A DNA stretch of 9,317 nt from an uncultured Bacteroides sp. (GTDB lineage Bacteria; Bacteroidota; Bacteroidia; Bacteroidales; UBA932), in contig UQQM01000048.1 of assembly GCA_900543205.1 (NCBI GenBank), positions 1-9,317 of the forward strand, written 5' to 3'. A model generated the notes under the pieces. That model made no database searches, was not told the origin of the DNA, and worked only from the letters and a program-made list of their open reading frames with translations. How positions within the stretch are numbered: position 1 is the first letter of the stretch; the number at the start of each line of letters is the position of its first letter. Shown here piece by piece: positions 1 to 6,486 of this stretch. The translations under genes were made by a program, and so were the position numbers.

Positions 1-175
1 AATTTATAAATATTCCAAAATGGAAGACTTCAAATCATAATTAAAAATTTAAAAAAGTTTTATTTCGATGTCAATACCATGAATTCGTTAACAATTTATG
101 ATTAAATAAAGTAATTATCAATTGGATGTAAAGCAAAAAAATTCAATGCGATTCGTCCGTTTTCCGAAGCTGCGC
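1..175. other. AT-rich intergenic stretch, no gene seen
   Basis: This stretch is much richer in A and T than the coding DNA that follows. Both strands are full of stops and no credible reading frame was found. It lies beyond the terminator of the lipoprotein gene at 233-2245. It may hold the promoter of a minus-strand gene outside the window: on that strand a T-run ending in TTTG (137-134) is followed after 20 bases by TACTTTAT (113-106), a poor match to the Bacteroidota -33/-7 pair TTTG and TAnnTTTG. I would not rely on that promoter. Confidence 0.5.
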
Positions 176-209
176 AAAAAAAAATCGGACCGGCATGGTG
201 CCGGTCCGA
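176..209 (-). terminator. Intrinsic terminator of the BACON/FN3 lipoprotein gene
   Basis: On the minus strand an 11-base-pair perfect stem (209-199 with 195-185, GC-rich core CGGACCGGC) closes a 3-base loop and is followed at once by nine T residues (184-176). It begins 23 bases after the TAA stop of the gene ending at 233. This is the strongest rho-independent terminator in the window. The hairpin also forms on the plus strand, but there it has no T-run. Confidence 0.93.
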
Positions 210-232
210 CTGATTTACAGTAATCGAATCGC

Positions 233-2245
233 TTACCTTACATTGACAGGCAGGGGCGCGACTGCATTCCGCATCGCATTTTCATCTGGCATGACGATGC
301 TCGAAGAGGTGACGGCTACAGGTGCCGCATACGCTTTGGCTGCAGGCGCTTCAACATCCTTGCGGACCGAAACCGAAACTGACATGTCCTTGTGAACTGC
401 CGGCAGTCCGGCCGCCTCGGACACCTTCGCCGCAGAGGTCACTCCGAACAGGTCCTTGAGCCTTTCGGGATCCGCCGCTCCTTCGGGAGTCAGCGTGAAA
501 GGTTCGCTCTTGAAGAGAGGACCGGGGTTGCCGTTCTCGTCAACCGCCACTCCGAGCAATATCATAGGATAGTTGTAGTTGGCCAGGAAGAGGATGGAAG
601 GCTCCCCGGGATAGTCCATCATCAGGATTTCTATGACATCATCGTCGGAAACGCCGTCGAACATGTCGTCGGTATATGAATACAGGGAATAGTAGTAAAG
701 CTCGACGTCGGACGGCTCGGTCTTCGCGTAGCAAGGAAGCAGGACCTCAATGCCCTCCTCAAGAAGGCTTTCAAACTCGGCCGCCGATCCGGGATCGATC
801 TCGCTGAGCACGTCGAGTGAAGCCGCAATGTCGAAATATTCCTCGAAACCGACTTCTATGGTCGCATCGCCGACTACCGCTTCGGTGGTCATGAAATCCG
901 TACGGAACAGGCCCGTCGTGGCATAGCCTGAAATCTGGCCGAAAGCGCAGACTGAATACTCCGTTTCAGGGTTGAGCCCGGAGACCGGTTCGGAAAAATC
1001 TCCGCTCGCAGCTATAGGATTGTACCAATAAAGGAGATAGTCCAAGATCTCGCTGTCCGCAGAATAGTCGGCGAGCTCGGCCGAAGGTACTATGAATATG
1101 CCGTAGGGATCGTCATTGGTTGCGCTGACATTGAGCGTCGCGGTCCTCGAGCCGATGTCGGTCACGCTTATGGAGAGCTGGTTGTCGGAAGGCTCAAGCG
1201 CCTCTGAGCTGACCTCCATGGAGACGGGATCGGAGCAGACCACGGCCTCGTCGCTGATTGCGAACGCCACGATGGTATAGTCCGTGGAGGGTTCGAATGA
1301 GAACACCCAGTCGTCCTCACCCTGACGGCAGAAGACATAGAGCACTTCTTCCGCCCCCATTCCGAACGACTGATAGAGAGAAAGCTTCGCCAGGAAATTG
1401 TTGTAGCAGAGCTCATAGAGATCGGTGTCGGGTGTAAGGGATGCAGTATGATACGCCTCGCAATAATAATATCCGTCATAGTCGACGGGTGTGACGTGCG
1501 CGGTAACCTGAGGTCCGTTCACGGTGGCGGTGATAGTGAAGTCTGCTTCAATCTTCGGCACCTCCCCGCTTGTGAACCTGAGGTAGACGATGTCCGTCAG
1601 CCTCTCGGAGGTGGCGGTGTCGATTCCGTAGACATAAAGCACGTTCTCGGTCTTGGGCAAGGTGCTGAACGTCACATCGAGCAGGTCACCTGAAAAAGCA
1701 TAATCCTCCACGTAGGGCTCCAGATATGTCAGATCGTCCTGGAACAGAGCCTCGTCAGTCGTAAGGTTGTTCTCGTCAAGATAAGCCTGCGTCCTTCCTA
1801 TGCAGATATAGTCCATCTCCTTGTCTTCCGGAATGATGTCGACCACGTAGGAAGTGGCTCCCACTTCCTTGAGAATGATGGTGAAGGGTGCGGGGGCTCC
1901 GGCATCCTGGGCGATGGAGAACACCTTGTCGGCCGCTCCGGGATAGCTTACGGTCACATCGACCGACCTCGTCTCCGTGGCCTCGTTGACGGCCACATCG
2001 AAGTTGATGTTGTTCCCGACGACCTCAAGACCGGTCACCCAGTCGTTTGCTCCGGCGTCTGCCGAAACCTCGGCTCCTTCCCGGGGGTTTGAAACCTGGA
2101 AGGCGACCGAAAATGTGCCTCCGTCTGCAGGGACATTGACCTCCGTCTGGCTCAAAGTCAGCCCGGGGTCCTCCAAAGGCTTCTCGCAGCTGTATGCGAG
2201 GAGCAGGACGGCCAGGCCGAACATAGGATAAATTGTCTTTTTCAT
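233..2245 (-). CDS. Lipoprotein with BACON-like domain and fibronectin-III-like domains
   Basis: This encodes a 670-residue probable cell-surface lipoprotein. Residues 1-19 form a lipoprotein signal (two lysines, a hydrophobic core, then LAYSC), with Cys20 as the predicted lipidated residue. Residues 28-116 resemble a BACON domain: an SxTEVNVPADGG start, a DWV centre and a final SYPGAADKVFSIAQDAG strand. BACON domains are common in Bacteroidota surface proteins and are often proposed to bind carbohydrate or mucin. After it come about four beta-rich segments (roughly 120-226, 234-346, 353-455, 460-586). Their LxPxTxY turn and following strand (for example GLNPETEYSVCAF, 423-435) suggest fibronectin-III-like folds. 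No catalytic motif was seen. Residues 587-670 look like a low-complexity tail. The ATG at 2245 is chosen because it directly precedes the signal peptide. The gene stands alone, with its own terminator and a weak promoter box. The BACON cassette closely matches that of the split lipoprotein gene at 4079-6394. Lipoprotein status is well supported, but the ligand is unknown. Confidence 0.93.
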   Translation of the reverse strand: MKKTIYPMFGLAVLLLAYSCEKPLEDPGLTLSQTEVNVPADGGTFSVAFQVSNPREGAEVSADAGANDWVTGLEVVGNNINFDVAVNEATETRSVDVTVSYPGAADKVFSIAQDAGAPAPFTIILKEVGATSYVVDIIPEDKEMDYICIGRTQAYLDENNLTTDEALFQDDLTYLEPYVEDYAFSGDLLDVTFSTLPKTENVLYVYGIDTATSERLTDIVYLRFTSGEVPKIEADFTITATVNGPQVTAHVTPVDYDGYYYCEAYHTASLTPDTDLYELCYNNFLAKLSLYQSFGMGAEEVLYVFCRQGEDDWVFSFEPSTDYTIVAFAISDEAVVCSDPVSMEVSSEALEPSDNQLSISVTDIGSRTATLNVSATNDDPYGIFIVPSAELADYSADSEILDYLLYWYNPIAASGDFSEPVSGLNPETEYSVCAFGQISGYATTGLFRTDFMTTEAVVGDATIEVGFEEYFDIAASLDVLSEIDPGSAAEFESLLEEGIEVLLPCYAKTEPSDVELYYYSLYSYTDDMFDGVSDDDVIEILMMDYPGEPSILFLANYNYPMILLGVAVDENGNPGPLFKSEPFTLTPEGAADPERLKDLFGVTSAAKVSEAAGLPAVHKDMSVSVSVRKDVEAPAAKAYAAPVAVTSSSIVMPDENAMRNAVAPLPVNVR

Positions 2246-2270
2246 AACATTATTAAATTGTTTCCGGTGA

Positions 2271-2278
2271 TAAAAGTA
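2271..2278 (-). promoter_or_regulatory. Possible -7 box (TACTTTTA) for the lipoprotein gene at 2245
   Basis: The minus strand reads TACTTTTA, matching the Bacteroidota -7 element TAnnTTTG except in the last base. It would start transcription roughly 20 bases before the ATG at 2245. I see no good TTTG -33 element at the usual distance, so this is a weak call. Confidence 0.3.
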
Positions 2279-2312
2279 AGAAAAATATCAGGGACGTTGA
2301 CTATTCCGCCCT

Positions 2313-2348
2313 AAAAAACAGAGAGATCTCCCTTGCAGAAGACCTCTC
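2313..2348 (-). terminator. Intrinsic terminator of the three-repeat lipoprotein gene
   Basis: On the minus strand the arm GAGAGGTCTTC (2348-2338) pairs along 11 positions, two of them G-U, with the arm at 2331-2321. The loop is 6 bases, and TG plus six T residues (2318-2313) follow. It begins 21 bases after the stop of the gene ending at 2370 and separates that gene from the next lipoprotein gene. Confidence 0.85.
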
Positions 2349-2369
2349 CATTCTCAATGTCAGTTCGGA

Positions 2370-3980
2370 TTATCTGGCTGCTTTGATTGTCTTATGAGCG
2401 ACAGGGTGCGCAAGTTTGAATCCGTTGGACTTGACAATCTCGGCTTTCTCTTCGACAGTCTTGGCTCCCTTTGCCGGGTAAGCGGCATAGGCCTTGACTG
2501 AACCGCCGGATTTGGTAGACGCTGTCATAGGATAAGAATAGTCCGCCGCATCCACCTCACCCGACCAGCTTCCGCTCCAGACATATCCCCTGTCGTCCGT
2601 ACAGTCGAAGACAATGTCGTAGCTTCTGTCTCCATGGTTCACCACCTCGACGGTTCCTCCGACCGCAGGAGCGCTGGCAGTGCAAACCTCCGCTTCGTCC
2701 CACGAAGTGTACCAGGTCCCGGAGAAACTGCCGAAATCATTGAGGCGTCCCGCCACGAACTCCCCTGCCGCCGGCTCATCGGAAACGGAGACCCTGTAGG
2801 TTCCGGAAGGAATGCCGGCGGAAAAATCAGACGTTTCCGCCACAATCTCGGCCCGCACCCTGTCGCCCGCTCTCTCGGATCCGATGAGGAACACCCAGTT
2901 GCCTCCGGTGCCGAAATAGTCTCCGTAATAGTAGGCAAGGCCCTCCGCACCAGTCAGATTGACAGTGCAGTCACCGGTCAGGGTCGACATAGGGCCGGGA
3001 ACGCCGCTCACGGCGAGAGGGCCCTCATAACTGCATGTCACCGGTATCCCTTCGGCCGTCATCAGCTCGCAGCTGACAGAATATGAATCCTGGCCGCCGG
3101 AAATCTCCACCGTGCCGGAGCTGATGTAATATGTCATGAAGCTCAGCTCTTCGGAAGGAGAATACGACAGATAGCTGCCCATCTCAGTACCCAGCAGGTC
3201 GTAGCCGGCCGCGACGGTGAACGCTGCTCCGGCATGTGCGCTGACTTCGTAGGTTCCCGTGGCTATGCCGCCATCAGCGTCGAAGGGCATGAAGATGTCG
3301 AGATCCATCAATGTCCCTGGAGGCGCGACAATTCCGTCCTCTCCGAGAGACATGTCGGTGAACTGCATCGCGACTTCCATGACGGAACCCGAACGGTCGA
3401 GATAGCCTGCTCCGGCAGTCACGGCGACGCACTCGAGGGATTCCGGAAGCGGAGGGAAGCAGTTTCCGGAATAGACGAAATGATGGGTCGCACCGTCGGT
3501 GTCTGAAAGATTCCCTTCAATGACATAGGCCTCGCCGGCCTTCGCCACTTCCAGCGTGCCTTCACTGAAAGCGACCATTGGAGCGGGCGGAAGGATGAAG
3601 CCCGAATATTCGACGCTGAACGTCATCGGGAGGGTCTCTCCGAGAACTCCGAGCGTATATGTCCCCGCAGGAAGCTCCTGTCCGGAGCCGGCTTCGGCAT
3701 AGAGTTCGAGCAGATAGTATGCTCCGCCCTCCTCGAAACTGTTGTCCACTACCGGCCGGTCCGACAGTATCACATAGTAATTGTCTTCTCCGGAATTGCC
3801 GTAACCGGAAGTGTATTCCCCAGAAAACTCCGTAAGTTCATACTCATAGTCCGCCTCCACCTCCGGAACAGGTTCGGGGTCGGGTTCTGGTCCGGGACCA
3901 GGCTGGACAGGTTTCTGGCATCCGGCGGCCAACGCCAGCAGAGCCAGGGACAAAAGGATATCAATTGTCTTGTTTTTCAT
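2370..3980 (-). CDS. Acidic repeat lipoprotein with three copies of an unnamed beta-rich domain
   Basis: This encodes a 536-residue lipoprotein of unrecognised family. Residues 1-20 are a lipoprotein signal and Cys21 (LALAAGC) is the predicted lipidated residue. A Pro/Glu/Asp-rich linker (24-43) follows. I read three divergent copies of one domain at about 47-172, 182-326 and 332-477. Shared features are an early strand (GEDNYYVILSD; VMEVAMQFTD; NWVFLIGS), a GTY turn (107, 242, 393), a GT(L/V)E(V/I) strand, and a closing strand ending YSG, YEG or WSG. Residues 478-536 form a lysine-rich tail containing VEEKAEIVKSNGFKLA. No enzyme motif was found. The start at 3980 is fixed by the signal peptide. 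The gene is a close paralogue of the last three repeats and tail of the split gene upstream (4079-6394) and provides the reference that exposes that gene's internal stop. It sits between two terminators, so it is probably transcribed alone, although no clear promoter box was found in its 98-base leader. The role is probably surface binding or adhesion, by inference from the localisation signal only. Confidence 0.92.
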   Translation of the reverse strand: MKNKTIDILLSLALLALAAGCQKPVQPGPGPEPDPEPVPEVEADYEYELTEFSGEYTSGYGNSGEDNYYVILSDRPVVDNSFEEGGAYYLLELYAEAGSGQELPAGTYTLGVLGETLPMTFSVEYSGFILPPAPMVAFSEGTLEVAKAGEAYVIEGNLSDTDGATHHFVYSGNCFPPLPESLECVAVTAGAGYLDRSGSVMEVAMQFTDMSLGEDGIVAPPGTLMDLDIFMPFDADGGIATGTYEVSAHAGAAFTVAAGYDLLGTEMGSYLSYSPSEELSFMTYYISSGTVEISGGQDSYSVSCELMTAEGIPVTCSYEGPLAVSGVPGPMSTLTGDCTVNLTGAEGLAYYYGDYFGTGGNWVFLIGSERAGDRVRAEIVAETSDFSAGIPSGTYRVSVSDEPAAGEFVAGRLNDFGSFSGTWYTSWDEAEVCTASAPAVGGTVEVVNHGDRSYDIVFDCTDDRGYVWSGSWSGEVDAADYSYPMTASTKSGGSVKAYAAYPAKGAKTVEEKAEIVKSNGFKLAHPVAHKTIKAAR

Positions 3981-4025
3981 ATAGAAAAAAATGTTAGCGG
4001 GTTAATATAGTGAATTATTTCCTAC

Positions 4026-4058
4026 AAAAAAGGGAGGCCTCCCTAAGAAGGTCCCCCT
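4026..4058 (-). terminator. Intrinsic terminator of the split repeat lipoprotein gene
   Basis: On the minus strand AGGGGGACCTTC (4058-4047) pairs with the arm at 4042-4031 over 12 positions with one mismatch, around a 4-base loop. The second arm contains the palindrome GGGAGGCCTCCC and runs into six T residues (4031-4026). It lies 20 bases after the TAA at 4079-4081. Confidence 0.85.
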
Positions 4059-4078
4059 CTAGGATATCGGGATTGAGA

Positions 4079-4915
4079 TTATCTTCCCATCCTGCTGAGC
4101 CTGAAGCTTTCCTTCAGGGGCTTGGCCTGGACTTTCGCCAGCTTAAGTCCGTTGGACTTCATGAATTCGGACTTTTCCTCCACGGGCATGAGCTCTTTTG
4201 CGTCAAGCGTCTTCCCGGCAGGCTTCGCGGACTTCACTGAGTATGAAGACGCCTGGGAATTATCGAGAGTCTCTATCTCTCCTGTCCAGCTTCCGTCCCA
4301 CACGTTGCCTGCGTCATCCACGCAGTCGAAAGTGATGTCGTAGGTTCCGTCGCCGTTGTTCACGACTTTGACGGTTCCGTCAACGGCGGGAGCGTAGCCA
4401 ACAGGCCGATCTTGCGCATCAGTGCAGATATACCAGCTTCCGTATAAAGTGTTATCGAATATAAAGCCTGGAACGTATTCCCCGGGAGAGGGAAGGTCTG
4501 ACGCCATGGGCTTGTATTCTCCGGAAGGGATGCCCGCCTCGAAGTCGGCCGCCTCTCCGACAAGCTCCACCTGGACTCCGTCGCCACCTGAAGTGGAACT
4601 GAGGATGAACATCCAGTTGGCGCCTCCGGTCCCATAGGCGTCTCCATAGTACGCAGCCATTCCGGTCGCTCCTTCAAGGTCGAGCTCATAGTCTCCGGTC
4701 AACGTGGTCATGGACATTCCGGAAACCTCCAGATAGCCCTCATACGTGCACTTTACGGGAATGCCATCCTCTGTCACGAGGTCGCAGGTCACGTTGTAGA
4801 GGCCGAAGTCGGGGCTGCCCGAAATCTCGACGGTGCCTCCGCTTCTGAGGCCATATTCAGAAAAATCAGTATTTGCGTCAGGGGAATATGTGAGACTGCT
4901 GTAATAGGTGGCCAC
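4079..4915 (-). CDS. C-terminal half of the split repeat lipoprotein (repeats B to C and tail)
   Basis: This reading frame lies downstream of the internal TAA. From the GTG at 4915 it would give 278 residues: the rest of repeat B (to about residue 66), repeat C (about 68-215, with APAVDGTVKVVNNGDG and VWDGSWTGE) and a basic tail with VEEKSEFMKSNGLKLA. It has no signal peptide, so a product made here on its own would stay in the cytoplasm, which does not fit a surface repeat protein. A purine-rich GGAGGAGAG lies 9 bases before the GTG, so coupled restart is conceivable, though Bacteroidota depend little on such sites. The GTG aligns with an internal valine of the paralogue. I read this as the orphaned 3' part of one gene rather than an independent gene. 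Confidence 0.6.
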   Translation of the reverse strand: MATYYSSLTYSPDANTDFSEYGLRSGGTVEISGSPDFGLYNVTCDLVTEDGIPVKCTYEGYLEVSGMSMTTLTGDYELDLEGATGMAAYYGDAYGTGGANWMFILSSTSGGDGVQVELVGEAADFEAGIPSGEYKPMASDLPSPGEYVPGFIFDNTLYGSWYICTDAQDRPVGYAPAVDGTVKVVNNGDGTYDITFDCVDDAGNVWDGSWTGEIETLDNSQASSYSVKSAKPAGKTLDAKELMPVEEKSEFMKSNGLKLAKVQAKPLKESFRLSRMGR

Positions 4916-4921
4916 GGTATA

Positions 4922-6394
4922 TTACTCTCCTCCCATTTCAGTGACGTCGTATATACCTGTCGCAATCCTTCCGTCCTCATTATACGGCATATAGACATCC
5001 AGCTGGAGCAGGGAGCCCGGAGGGTACACATAGCCTTCAGCATCGGGAGTCATGTCAGTGAACTGCATGGTGATGTTCATCACTCCGTCGCTGTCGGAAT
5101 AATAGAGTGCAGTAGCCAGGGTGGCTTCAATCTCTATCGCGTCCGGGGTCGGTTCGGGTTCAGATGAGTAGGCAGGGCCTGAATATACGAAATGATGGGC
5201 GTCTCCGTTCTCATCGGTCAGATTTCCCTCGAAATTGTAGATGTCGCCATCCTTCGTCAAGGTGACTTCTCCGCCGGTGAAGGTCAGTTCTTCATAAGTT
5301 CCATCCTCGTAATAAGCCATGAAGTAGGTGTTCCAGTCATTTGCCAGGGTCATGGGATCGGTGGCTCCTTCAGCTCCGAACGTGTAAGTTCCCTCGGGCA
5401 TGTTGTAACCGCTTCCCGCTTCAGCATAGAACTCAAGAGAGTAGTACACTCCGCCAGGCTGGGGCATTTCGCCGTCAATCAGCGGAAGATCGGACAGAAC
5501 CATATAGTAGCAGTCCTCTCCGTTGACTCCATAGCCCTCATCGACTATTCCTTCGAACTCGGTCAGCACATAGTCGTGGCCTGCTCCGGGTACGTCACCG
5601 CCTTCTTCGGAGATGATTCCGGAATATACGATGCTGTAGGCGGCTCCGTCCCTGCCGGTCACAGTTGCCATAAGGTCATAGAAACCGTCACTCTCGGGGT
5701 CGGAAACTTCAATCGTTCCCTCGCTGAAATATACGTTCTCACCCTCGGCGGTCAAGATATTGGATATGCTCGTGAAAGTCATCGGCCCGTAGCTGTCCTC
5801 TCCATCATAGACGTATGTTCCGGTAGGAAGGGCGCCGTTGGTGCCAGCCGTCGCATAGATGTCGAAAAGCACCACCGTGGCCCCCTCGGAAGGATAGCCG
5901 TCGGCATTGAAAGGCATGTCGGAAAACGACAGGAAGTAGTTGTCCTCCCCTCCGGGGCCCTCTGCCGTGTACACATAAAGCGTGGAGTATGACATCTCGA
6001 GACGCTCGGCGTCAGAGCCCGGCTCATCGCCGCCCTCGCCCGCTGCCTGCACGAGCGTGAACTCGCACTTATCCGCGGCTCCGGCATACGACAGCGTGAA
6101 CTCCGCCGTGCGCTCCGCCTCAGTGTCATTCGCCTCCACCGCAAGAACCACGTTCGGGCTCACGCCGGTGACTTTAACCCATGAATACTCCTCAGCACCA
6201 ACAACTTTCACCGTCGTACCTTCTACAGGGTTGGCTACCTTGTATGCTACGGTAACGTTTCCGCCCGCAGCAGGCGCCGTGTACTCCGTGGTGCTCATCG
6301 TAAGAACCGGAGGCTCCACCACCGGCTTCTGGCATCCGCCCGCAAGGAACAGCAACGCCATCCCCACTGCGGAATACAGCACATGATTTCTCAT
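4922..6394 (-). CDS. N-terminal half of the split lipoprotein: BACON-like domain and repeats 0, A and part of B
   Basis: From the ATG at 6394 this gives 490 residues. Residues 1-20 are a lipoprotein signal ending LAGGC, and Cys21 is the predicted lipidated residue. A BACON-like domain (about 30-119, with SWVKV and SYAGAADKCEFTLVQAAG) closely resembles that of the gene at 233-2245. Repeat 0 (130-259) and repeat A (272-406, ending HHFVYSG) are complete. Repeat B is cut after IYDVTEMGGE by the TAA at 4924-4922. The frame is open upstream to 6475, but the 27 extra residues would put a non-signal stretch before the lysine-poor but clear signal peptide, so 6394 is preferred. A truncated lipidated product could still be exported and anchored. 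The alternatives, pseudogene or readthrough, are discussed under the composite entry. Confidence 0.85.
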   Translation of the reverse strand: MRNHVLYSAVGMALLFLAGGCQKPVVEPPVLTMSTTEYTAPAAGGNVTVAYKVANPVEGTTVKVVGAEEYSWVKVTGVSPNVVLAVEANDTEAERTAEFTLSYAGAADKCEFTLVQAAGEGGDEPGSDAERLEMSYSTLYVYTAEGPGGEDNYFLSFSDMPFNADGYPSEGATVVLFDIYATAGTNGALPTGTYVYDGEDSYGPMTFTSISNILTAEGENVYFSEGTIEVSDPESDGFYDLMATVTGRDGAAYSIVYSGIISEEGGDVPGAGHDYVLTEFEGIVDEGYGVNGEDCYYMVLSDLPLIDGEMPQPGGVYYSLEFYAEAGSGYNMPEGTYTFGAEGATDPMTLANDWNTYFMAYYEDGTYEELTFTGGEVTLTKDGDIYNFEGNLTDENGDAHHFVYSGPAYSSEPEPTPDAIEIEATLATALYYSDSDGVMNITMQFTDMTPDAEGYVYPPGSLLQLDVYMPYNEDGRIATGIYDVTEMGGE

Positions 6395-6427
6395 AGAGTA
6401 AAAATTTTTATTTGATGTTTGAACATA

Positions 6428-6435
6428 TAAAGATA
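6428..6435 (-). promoter_or_regulatory. Possible -7 box (TATCTTTA) for the split lipoprotein gene
   Basis: The minus strand reads TATCTTTA, one base off the Bacteroidota TAnnTTTG element. It would give a leader of about 27 bases before the ATG at 6394. No clear -33 TTTG is present. A small hairpin (GACTT/AAGTC, 6462-6448) lies just upstream without a T-run, so I see no convincing terminator between the acyltransferase gene and this one. Some readthrough from the queA unit is possible. Confidence 0.3.
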
Positions 6436-6486
6436 ACAATATTAACCGACTTTTCGTAAGTCTTGCTTGTCTCATTGGTGTTTCTT

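Larger units (their letters stand above)
4079..6394 (-). pseudogene. BACON plus four-repeat lipoprotein gene interrupted by an in-frame TAA
   Basis: Read as one frame, 6394 to 4079 gives 771 codons before the final TAA, with a single internal TAA at codon 491 (4924-4922). The order is: signal peptide with Cys21, BACON-like domain (about 30-119), repeat 0 (130-259), repeat A (272-406), repeat B (420-559, containing the stop), repeat C (561-708) and a lysine-rich tail (709-771). The frame does not shift across the stop. Residues on both sides align without a gap to the intact paralogue at 2370-3980 (RIATGIYDV, stop, YTVA against GIATGTYEV, Ala, FTVA). A single base change, for example from GAA, CAA or AAA, would explain it. 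The downstream half still looks like selected protein, so the lesion is recent, or the stop is read through or restarted past, or it is a sequence error. The two halves are listed separately below. Confidence 0.75.

Noticed and set aside
5192..5992. Long plus-strand open frame of 266 codons
   Set aside because: It lies wholly antisense to the lipoprotein gene, has no family resemblance, and its openness follows from the codon bias of the minus-strand gene, whose repeats and signal peptide are clear.
6448..6462. Small hairpin downstream of the acyltransferase gene as a terminator
   Set aside because: The stem is only 5 pairs (GACTT/AAGTC) and is not followed by a T-run.
6395..6475. Upstream extension of the split lipoprotein by 27 residues
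   Set aside because: It would bury the lipoprotein signal sequence behind an unrelated stretch. The ATG at 6394 gives a standard signal peptide and leaves room for the promoter.
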